Shown one piece after another: positions 1-5,446 of a stretch of DNA of 10,758 nt; within the stretch, counting starts at the first letter, position 1, and every line of letters starts with the position of its first letter. The stretch is from Gemmatimonadota bacterium (GTDB taxonomy: Bacteria; Gemmatimonadota; Gemmatimonadetes; Longimicrobiales; Gaopeijiaceae). The notes under the pieces were generated by a model. The model ran no database searches and was not told the origin of the DNA. It was given only the letters and a program-made list of their open reading frames with translations. The DNA is taken from contig SKVI01000091.1 of assembly GCA_007129525.1 (NCBI GenBank), forward strand, positions 1 to 10,758, given 5' to 3'. The translations under genes and the position numbers were made by a program.

Positions 1-354
1 GCCGACCCCGGCCAGGTCTTCCAGGGCACTCTGAACGGTGGCGGGCAATTCGACCTCCACCGCGAGCTCCTGGCCGACCCCGGAGAGCGCTATGTCCCCA
101 CCCTGCAGGGTGAGGAGGAGGTGGACGGTCGGCGCACCCATGTGCTGGCCCTCGAGCCCACCGGTCTCTCGCCCTTCCTGCGGGCCCGGGTCTGGGTCGA
201 CACCTCGGACCACATGGTCCGCAAGCTGGAGATCACCGAGGACGAGGGTTTCGTCCGCACGGTGGAGCTCTCGGGGCTGGAGCTGAATCCCACGATTCCG
301 CCGGAGCGCTTCCGGTTCGAACCGCCCTCCGGCGTTCAGGTGATCCGGCGATGA
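1..354 (+). CDS. lolA: LolA-family outer-membrane lipoprotein carrier protein, 3' part only
   Basis: The gene enters from the left edge in frame 1; its last 117 codons are present and end in TGA at 352-354. LolA proteins are periplasmic chaperones that take lipoproteins released by LolCDE and deliver them to the outer membrane. The visible part reads as the C-terminal half of that unclosed beta-barrel fold: a Phe-x-Gly segment near the start, a Gly-Glu-Glu-x-Val-Asp-Gly-Arg turn, a strand with Leu-Ala-Leu-Glu-Pro, then Ala-Arg-Val-Trp-Val-Asp followed by Val-Arg-Lys-Leu-Glu-Ile, and a closing Phe-Arg-Phe-Glu-Pro-Pro-x-Gly-Val motif. The start, signal peptide and N-terminal half lie outside the window, so a relative of LolA in the wider lipoprotein-sorting family cannot be excluded. 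It is translationally coupled to rimO by a 4-base overlap. Confidence 0.8.
   Translation, partial: ADPGQVFQGTLNGGGQFDLHRELLADPGERYVPTLQGEEEVDGRRTHVLALEPTGLSPFLRARVWVDTSDHMVRKLEITEDEGFVRTVELSGLELNPTIPPERFRFEPPSGVQVIRR
338..345 (+). promoter_or_regulatory. Shine-Dalgarno of rimO
   Basis: The sequence AGGTGATC lies five bases before the ATG at 351 and inside the last codons of the lolA-like gene. It matches the 16S rRNA 3' end over eight bases. It fixes the rimO start at 351, even though that start gives the protein an extra N-terminal stretch, and points to coupled translation from the upstream gene. Confidence 0.75.
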
Positions 355-1859
355 GCGGTCGGCTCCGGACCCGGGAGCTTCCGGTGTTTCCGGTGACGGC
401 CGATCCGGTACGCCCGGAGGTCCCGCCGGAGGTGGAGCCGGTGGACCACGAGTTTCCGGCCGCCGGTCCCGAGGAGGGCCCCCGCATCGGCCTCGTCACC
501 CTGGGCTGCGACAAGAACACCGTTGACTCGGAGCGCATGATGGCCGCCCTCGTAGGCCACGGTGCGCGGGTGGCGCCGGGGGTCGAGGGCGCCGAGGTGG
601 TGGTGGTGAACACCTGCGGCTTCATCGACCAGGCCAAGGAGGAGTCCATCGACACCATTTTGGAGGCCTGTGCGCTGAAGGACCGGGGCCAGGTGAAGGC
701 GGTGGTGGCGGTGGGATGCCTGGTACAGCGATACAAGGAGGAGCTCTCGGAGCAGATCCCCGAGGTGGACGTCTTCATGGGGCTCACCGAAATGCAGGGG
801 CTGGTGCCGGAGCTGCGGGAGCGGGGGCTTCTTCCCAAGGAACCTCCGGCGGTGCCCAACATGGAGCGGCCCCTTCGGATCCTCTCCACCGACACGCCCC
901 ACACATCGCACCTGAAGATCAGCGAGGGCTGCGACCATACCTGCGCCTTCTGCGCCATCCCCCACATGCGCGGGCTGCACCGGTCGGCCCCGGTGGAGGA
1001 GCTGGTGCGCGAGGCCCGGGAGCTGGAAGCTCGGGGCGTACGGGAACTGAACATCATCAGCCAGGACACCACCTGGTACGGCCGTGACCTGCGAAGAGCG
1101 GCGGTTCAGGCCGCCGGTCCTGGCGGAACCCCCGAGGCCACCCCTCTGCTCCCCGATCTGCTGCGGGCGCTTCTGGACGGGACCACCCTCCCGTGGTACA
1201 GGCTCTTCTACATGTATCCCTCGGGAATCACTCCCGAGCTGGTGGAGCTGCTGGCCTCGGAGGCCAGGCTCCTCCCGTACCTGGACATGCCGATCCAGCA
1301 CGGTAGCGACACGGTGCTGCGCCGAATGCGCCGACCCGAGCGGCAGGCCGCCATCAGGGAGCGGGTGGCCTGGCTCCGGGAGGCGATCCCGGACCTGGTC
1401 CTCCGCACCACGGTCATCGTGGGCTTTCCCGGCGAGACCGAAACCGAGTTCCAGGAAATGCTGGACCTCCTGGACGAGATCCGCTTCGACCGGGTGGGAG
1501 CCTTTCCGTACTCCATCGAGGAGGGCACCCCGGCGGCGGAGATGGAGGGGCAGCTCTCCGATGGCGAGAAGCGGGACCGCCTGGAGACCCTCATGGATCT
1601 CCAGCGGGCGATCTCCTTCGAGCGTAACGAGGCCATGGTGGGCCAGAGGGGGACCGTGCTGGTGGACCGACGGGTGACCGACGACCCGGACCACGTGGCC
1701 GAGGGTCACGCATGGAGTCAGGCGGTGGATGTGGACGGGATCACCCGGATCCTCTCCGTCGAGGGCGGCAGCCGGCGAACAACAGCGCCGGGAGAGCTGG
1801 TGGAGGTGGAGTTCGTGGACGCCCTGGAGTATGACCTCATCGCTCGCGTGGTGGCGTAG
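351..1859 (+). CDS. rimO: RimO, ribosomal protein S12 methylthiotransferase (radical SAM)
   Basis: RimO adds a methylthio group to the conserved aspartate of ribosomal protein S12, using two 4Fe-4S clusters and S-adenosylmethionine in the cytoplasm. The 502-residue product has the full family layout. The N-terminal UPF0004 domain carries cluster cysteines at 53 (Leu-Gly-Cys-Asp-Lys-Asn), 89 (Asn-Thr-Cys-Gly-Phe) and 123 (Val-Gly-Cys-Leu). The radical SAM motif CxxxCxxC is at 194, 198 and 201. A C-terminal TRAM domain covers about 428-502. The Cys-Asp-Lys-Asn and Gln-Asp-Thr-Thr-x-Tyr-Gly signatures favour RimO over its paralogue MiaB. E. coli RimO is about 441 residues; most of the excess is a Pro/Glu-rich leader of about 44 residues before the first domain, and a loop near 250-265 adds more. 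The start overlaps the upstream stop (ATGA) behind a strong Shine-Dalgarno. A terminator-like hairpin follows 25 bases after the stop. Confidence 0.96.
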   Translation: MSGRLRTRELPVFPVTADPVRPEVPPEVEPVDHEFPAAGPEEGPRIGLVTLGCDKNTVDSERMMAALVGHGARVAPGVEGAEVVVVNTCGFIDQAKEESIDTILEACALKDRGQVKAVVAVGCLVQRYKEELSEQIPEVDVFMGLTEMQGLVPELRERGLLPKEPPAVPNMERPLRILSTDTPHTSHLKISEGCDHTCAFCAIPHMRGLHRSAPVEELVREARELEARGVRELNIISQDTTWYGRDLRRAAVQAAGPGGTPEATPLLPDLLRALLDGTTLPWYRLFYMYPSGITPELVELLASEARLLPYLDMPIQHGSDTVLRRMRRPERQAAIRERVAWLREAIPDLVLRTTVIVGFPGETETEFQEMLDLLDEIRFDRVGAFPYSIEEGTPAAEMEGQLSDGEKRDRLETLMDLQRAISFERNEAMVGQRGTVLVDRRVTDDPDHVAEGHAWSQAVDVDGITRILSVEGGSRRTTAPGELVEVEFVDALEYDLIARVVA

Positions 1860-1884
1860 TTCAGGATGGGAGGACACCGGTATC

Positions 1885-1935
1885 AGGGGGCGGGACGCGG
1901 CGATTGGACGGACGTTCGCTTCGCCCCGCCCTTTT
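1885..1935 (+). terminator. Rho-independent terminator after rimO
   Basis: A perfect 7-bp outer stem pairs GGGCGGG (1888-1894) with CCCGCCC (1925-1931). It is extended inward by CG/CG (1896-1897 with 1922-1923) and GCGA/TCGC (1900-1903 with 1916-1919), leaving a loop of about 12 bases. The 3' arm runs straight into TTTT at 1932-1935, which can also pair with AGG at 1885-1887. It begins 25 bases after the rimO stop, so it probably ends the lolA-rimO transcript and insulates it from the exporter operon. The T tract is short and the inner stem is interrupted, so strength is uncertain. Confidence 0.65.
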
Positions 1936-2141
1936 AACATTTTCAGTATCTATACACTCTTTCTTTACCTACATGCGACGAAGATCGACGCGGTGGAGGC
2001 CGAAACCGGCAGGGCCGGGGTCGGCGTGCCCTCCTCCGCCCCGAACCGTCGACCGGGATCTTCGGCGCATGTCCGCCGGCGTATGTTCGACGCGCGGCTC
2101 ATGCGCGCAAACGTGAAGGCACACTCGATGGGTGAACAGGC
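1932..2141 (+). promoter_or_regulatory. Promoter and leader region of the MacAB-like operon
   Basis: About 205 bases separate the terminator from the MacA-like gene. The first 40 (1932-1971) form the only clearly AT-rich patch in the window. It contains TATACA (1951-1956), which fits a -10 box at four of six positions. No good -35 lies at 16-18 bases; TTAACA (1934-1939) resembles one but is only 11 bases away. The rest (1972-2141) is GC-rich and would be a long 5' leader. It includes a GCGCG/CGCGC hairpin (2092-2096 with 2104-2108) and a small frame with ATGs at 2083, 2101 and 2128 that ends in TGA at 2143-2145, overlapping the macA start. GGTGA just before the ATG at 2142 is a modest ribosome-binding site. 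No operator or riboswitch is recognised. Confidence 0.4.
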
Positions 2142-3293
2142 ATGAAGCTTCGCAACGTGGTGGTGGCAGTCGTGGTTCTGGCCGGACTGGGGGCCTGGTG
2201 GGCCACCCGCCAGTACGGCACCGCCGAAGGAAGCCTTCCTCCCCTCCACACCGAGACGGTGGATCGGGGGGACGTGTCCCAGCGGGTGGTGGCCCACGGC
2301 TCGCTCCAGCCGGTGGAGCGGGTGGAGGTGGGCAGCCAGGTCTCTGGGATCGTGGATGAGGTGATGGTGGACTTCAACTCCCGGGTGACACGGGGACAGC
2401 CCATCGCCCAGATCGACCCCTCCACCTTCGAGGCGGCGCTGAATTCTGCGGAGGCCGAGTTGGAATCCGCCCAGGCTGGCCTCGAGCTGGCGAGGCACCA
2501 CTGGGAGCGGGTGCAGGAGCTCCGGGAGATGCAGTTCGTCCCACCCTCGGACGTCGACGAGGCCCGGGCCAGCCTGAGCCAGGCCGAGGCCCAGGTCCGG
2601 GTGCGTCGCCACGCCCTGGACGCCGCCCGCCGCGAACTGGAGCGGACCACCATCACCGCCCCCTCCGACGGGATCGTCATCTCCCGGCAGATCGATCGCG
2701 GACAGACGGTGGCCGCCAGCCTCAACGCCCCCATTCTCTTCGAGCTGGCGGCCGATCTGACCCGGATGCACATTCACGCCAGCGTCTCGGAGGCCGATAT
2801 CGGGATGGTGGAGGACGGGCAGCTGGTGCGGTTCGTCGTGGATTCGCATCGGGATCGGCAGTTCACCGGAGAGGTGATCCAGGTCCGCAACGCGCCCATG
2901 ATGGAAGACAACGTGGTCCACTACGAGACCATCGTCGCCGTCTCCAACGATGAGGGGTTGCTCCGGCCCGGTATGACCGCCGAGGTGAGCATCATCACCG
3001 ACGAGGTCACCGACGTGGTCCGGGTCCGCAATACTGCGCTCCGCGCCAGGATCCCCGACGACATCCGCCCACCGGATCCGGACGGTGCCGACGCGGCCGA
3101 TGCCGTGGTCTATCGTCTGGAGAACGGAGCACTGCAGGCGACGGCGGTCCGGGTCGGCCTGAGCGACGGGACCTACTCCGAGGTCCTGGACGGCCTGAGC
3201 GAGGGTGACGTGCTGGCTGTGGGGCTTTCCCTCATGACCCAGGATGAAGGGAACCAGCGCAGTATCTTCGGAGGTGAGCAGGCCCAGTACTGA
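2142..3293 (+). CDS. MacA-like periplasmic adaptor subunit (HlyD / RND adaptor family)
   Basis: This 383-residue membrane-fusion protein would link an inner-membrane MacB-type ABC transporter to an outer-membrane channel. A single N-terminal hydrophobic segment (about 5-20) anchors it, with the rest in the periplasm. Two lipoyl half-motifs (about 55-92, with Gly-Ser-Gln-Val-Ser-Gly-x-Val, and about 170-190, with Ile-Thr-Ala-Pro-x-Asp-Gly) flank a helical hairpin of about 95-168 rich in Glu, Ala, Gln and Arg. A beta-barrel domain follows (about 200-290, with the conserved Leu-Arg-Pro-Gly-Met-Thr-Ala), then a membrane-proximal domain to about 365. E. coli MacA is 371 residues, so it looks complete. 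It is the first gene of an exporter operon; 93 bases with no recognised element separate it from the ATPase gene. The substrate (drug, peptide, lipid or siderophore) cannot be told from sequence. Confidence 0.9.
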   Translation: MKLRNVVVAVVVLAGLGAWWATRQYGTAEGSLPPLHTETVDRGDVSQRVVAHGSLQPVERVEVGSQVSGIVDEVMVDFNSRVTRGQPIAQIDPSTFEAALNSAEAELESAQAGLELARHHWERVQELREMQFVPPSDVDEARASLSQAEAQVRVRRHALDAARRELERTTITAPSDGIVISRQIDRGQTVAASLNAPILFELAADLTRMHIHASVSEADIGMVEDGQLVRFVVDSHRDRQFTGEVIQVRNAPMMEDNVVHYETIVAVSNDEGLLRPGMTAEVSIITDEVTDVVRVRNTALRARIPDDIRPPDPDGADAADAVVYRLENGALQATAVRVGLSDGTYSEVLDGLSEGDVLAVGLSLMTQDEGNQRSIFGGEQAQY

Positions 3294-3386
3294 TCCCCGT
3301 CGACCGAGGCCGCCGGCCGAACGCCGTCCGCGCACCTCCATTCCAGGCCTTCGCCCCCGACCACACGACTGCCGAGACGCCCTTCC

Positions 3387-4196
3387 ATGCCCATCATCGA
3401 GCTTGAGGAGATCACCCGGATCTACCGGACCAGTGCGGTGGCCGTAGAGGCCTTGAAGGGGATCGACCTGGAGGTGAAGGAGCGAGATTTCCTGGCCATC
3501 ATGGGGCCTAGCGGCTCGGGCAAGTCCACCCTCATGAACATCCTGGGGTGCCTGGACAAGCCCACCTCGGGAAGCTACCGGTTGGACGAGGAGGATGTCT
3601 CGAAGTTTTCCCGCAATCGTCTCGCCCGGACCCGGAATCAGGCGCTGGGCTTCGTCTTCCAGTCGTTTCACCTGCTTCCCCGTACCACCGCTCTGGAGAA
3701 CGTGGAGCTGCCCCTCCTCTACCGGGAGGAGGGCCTGAGCTGGAAGGAGATCCACCGGCGGGCCCGGGAGGCGTTGGAGTCGGTGGGGCTGGGAGACCGG
3801 CTGGATCACACTCCCAACCAGCTCTCCGGAGGCCAGAAGCAGCGGGTGGCGGTGGCACGGGCCCTGGTGACCCGTCCCAGGGTCCTCCTGGCCGACGAGC
3901 CCACCGGAAACCTGGATACCCGCACCAGCCTCGAGATCATGGACATCGTGCAGCGGCTGAACGACGACGGGCTCACCATCCTCATGGTGACCCACGAGTC
4001 GGAGGTGGCCCGGTTCGCTGAACGCGTCGTGACCCTCCGGGACGGGCTCATCGAGTCCGATGAGCGAACCGAGTCCCTTTCCGCCCGGCGGGAGCTGGAG
4101 CGCTGGCTCGCTCAGGCAGAGTCAAAAGCGGACCAGCGCACCCGAAAGAGCGCGGAACTGAAGGAAGTCCCCGAAGCGGAAGAGGTGGCCATATGA
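3387..4196 (+). CDS. ABC transporter ATP-binding protein, MacB/LolD type
   Basis: This is the nucleotide-binding subunit that powers the adjacent permease from the cytoplasmic face. All ATPase motifs are intact in 269 residues: Walker A Gly-Pro-Ser-Gly-Ser-Gly-Lys-Ser-Thr (40-48), Q-loop Gln92, signature Leu-Ser-Gly-Gly-Gln (146-150), Walker B ending in Asp170-Glu171, D-loop Gly-Asn-Leu-Asp (174-177) and H-loop His203. Pro-Thr-Gly-Asn-Leu-Asp after Walker B is typical of the LolD/MacB/FtsE group. In E. coli MacB the ATPase and membrane parts form one chain; here they are two genes, as in many Gram-positive and some Gram-negative relatives. A charged tail of about 40 residues (230-269) follows the ATPase core, roughly where a linker to the membrane domain would sit in a fused MacB. 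The start at 3387 has no good Shine-Dalgarno. The stop overlaps the permease start by four bases. Confidence 0.93.
   Translation: MPIIELEEITRIYRTSAVAVEALKGIDLEVKERDFLAIMGPSGSGKSTLMNILGCLDKPTSGSYRLDEEDVSKFSRNRLARTRNQALGFVFQSFHLLPRTTALENVELPLLYREEGLSWKEIHRRAREALESVGLGDRLDHTPNQLSGGQKQRVAVARALVTRPRVLLADEPTGNLDTRTSLEIMDIVQRLNDDGLTILMVTHESEVARFAERVVTLRDGLIESDERTESLSARRELERWLAQAESKADQRTRKSAELKEVPEAEEVAI
4182..4187 (+). promoter_or_regulatory. Shine-Dalgarno of the permease gene
   Basis: GAGGTG lies five bases before the ATG at 4193, within the last codons of the ATPase gene. With the ATGA overlap it supports coupled, near-equal synthesis of ATPase and permease. Confidence 0.65.
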
Positions 4197-5410
4197 AGTG
4201 GAGCGCGGTGCCGTACGTGGCGGTTCGAGCCCTCACCAAGAACACCATGCGCACCGTCCTTACGGCGCTGGGGATCATCATCGGGGTGGGCGCCGTGATC
4301 ACCATGGTGGGACTGGGGCAGGGGGCGGCCGCCGAGGTGGAGGAGCAGGTGAACCGGTTGGGCCAGAACGTGGTGCTGGTCTTTCCCGGCGAACGCCAGC
4401 TCGGGGGTGTGAGCATCGGCGGCGGGAGCGCCAACACCCTCACCGTGGAGGACGCCCTGGCCCTGCAGGAGGAGATCCCCGAGGTGGTGGCGGCCAGCCC
4501 CGAGGTACGGTCCCAGAGGGTGATCGTCCACGGGAACCGGAACTGGCACACCCGCGTCTACGGACAGTCCGCCGACTACCTGCAGATTCGCCAGTGGCCC
4601 CTGGAGAGCGGGGAGATGTTCACCCATGAGCACGTGGGCCGGGCGGCGCTGGTGGCCGTCGTGGGACAGACCATCGTGGAGGAGCTCTTCGAGGGCGCCG
4701 ACCCCATCGGACAGACGATCCGGGTGCGGGGGCTTCCCCTCGAGGTCATCGGGGTCCTCTCCCGCAAAGGGATGTCCCTCATGGGATCGGTGCAGGACGA
4801 CATCGTCATCATTCCGTATACCACCGGGTTCCAGCGTGTGTCCGGACGGACACACGCCATGGTGATCAACGTCCAGGTCTACAACCAGGAGTCCATGGGC
4901 ATCGCCCGGGCCAAGATGGAGGACCTGCTCCGGGAGCGGCATCGGCTGGCCCCGGACCAGCCGAACGACTTCACCATCCAGACTCAGGAGGAGGTGGCCC
5001 AGGCCGCCACCGAGACCTCCCGGGTCATGACCTGGCTCCTGGCCTCCATTGCGGGCATCTCGCTCTTCGTGGGTGGGATCGGGATCATGAACGTGATGCT
5101 GGTGAGCGTGACCGAGCGCACCCGGGAGGTGGGCCTCCGGCTGGCCGTGGGCGCCCGGGGTCCCGATGTCCTCCTCCAGTTCCTCATCGAGGCGGTGATC
5201 CTCTGCGTGCTGGGGGGGATCGGGGGGATCGTCTTTGGGATCCTGTCCACCGAGGTCATCGCCAGGTACGCCGGATGGCCTGCGCTCTTTTCGGTGGAGG
5301 CCATGATCGTGGCCGTGTCCGTGTCGGCGGCGGTGGGCCTCTTCTTCGGGTTCTATCCCGCCTGGAAGGCCTCTCGGCTCGATCCCATCGTGGCTCTGCG
5401 GAGGGAATAG
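4193..5410 (+). CDS. MacB-type ABC transporter permease (FtsX-like, four membrane helices)
   Basis: This is the inner-membrane subunit of the exporter, 405 residues with the typical MacB topology. One helix (about 22-42) opens with Leu-Thr-Ala-Leu-Gly-Ile-Ile-Ile-Gly-Val, and a large periplasmic MacB_PCD domain spans about 43-278. Three C-terminal helices follow (about 282-303, 328-352 and 368-390), forming the FtsX domain. Family signatures are visible: Gly-Gly-Ile-Gly-Ile-Met-Asn-Val-Met (294-302), Thr-Glu-Arg-Thr-Arg-Glu-Val-Gly-Leu-Arg (307-316), and the closing Tyr-Pro-Ala-x-Lys-Ala-x-x-Leu-Asp-Pro-Ile-x-Ala-Leu-Arg. Such transporters work by mechanotransmission: ATP use in the cytoplasm drives substrate from the periplasm through the MacA-type adaptor into an outer-membrane channel. 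No channel gene is in the window. LolC/E share the fold, but the MacA-like neighbour favours a MacB role. Confidence 0.93.
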   Translation: MKWSAVPYVAVRALTKNTMRTVLTALGIIIGVGAVITMVGLGQGAAAEVEEQVNRLGQNVVLVFPGERQLGGVSIGGGSANTLTVEDALALQEEIPEVVAASPEVRSQRVIVHGNRNWHTRVYGQSADYLQIRQWPLESGEMFTHEHVGRAALVAVVGQTIVEELFEGADPIGQTIRVRGLPLEVIGVLSRKGMSLMGSVQDDIVIIPYTTGFQRVSGRTHAMVINVQVYNQESMGIARAKMEDLLRERHRLAPDQPNDFTIQTQEEVAQAATETSRVMTWLLASIAGISLFVGGIGIMNVMLVSVTERTREVGLRLAVGARGPDVLLQFLIEAVILCVLGGIGGIVFGILSTEVIARYAGWPALFSVEAMIVAVSVSAAVGLFFGFYPAWKASRLDPIVALRRE

Positions 5411-5412
5411 GT

Positions 5413-5446
5413 CCCCGGGCCCTCGCCCGGCGCTGACCGCGGCGCC
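5413..5446. terminator. Possible bidirectional terminator between convergent genes
   Basis: Only 36 bases separate the permease stop from the stop of the convergent E1 gene. They contain CCGGGC (5415-5420) and GCCCGG (5425-5430), a 6-bp all-GC stem with a CCTC loop, and an overlapping GGCGC/GCGCC pair (5429-5433 with 5442-5446). There is no T tract on either side, so this is a weak call based on hairpins and position. Confidence 0.3.

Noticed and set aside
1965..3995. Long open frame on the - strand opposite the MacA-like and ATPase genes (676 codons)
   Set aside because: Its composition is dominated by His, Gly, Leu, Asp and Pro, as expected from the complement of GC-rich coding DNA. The + strand genes have complete domains there.
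4835..4856. Perfect 9-bp inverted repeat with a GGAC loop inside the permease gene
   Set aside because: The arms (4835-4843 and 4848-4856) pair fully, but about one such short hairpin is expected by chance in GC-rich DNA of this length. It lies in the middle of a conserved coding region with no T tract.
5212..5227. Neighbouring G7 and G6 runs in the permease gene as a possible phase-variable tract
   Set aside because: They encode the conserved Gly-Gly-Ile-Gly-Gly turn of a membrane helix. Similar G runs recur across the window (for example 8644-8650), so they reflect composition.
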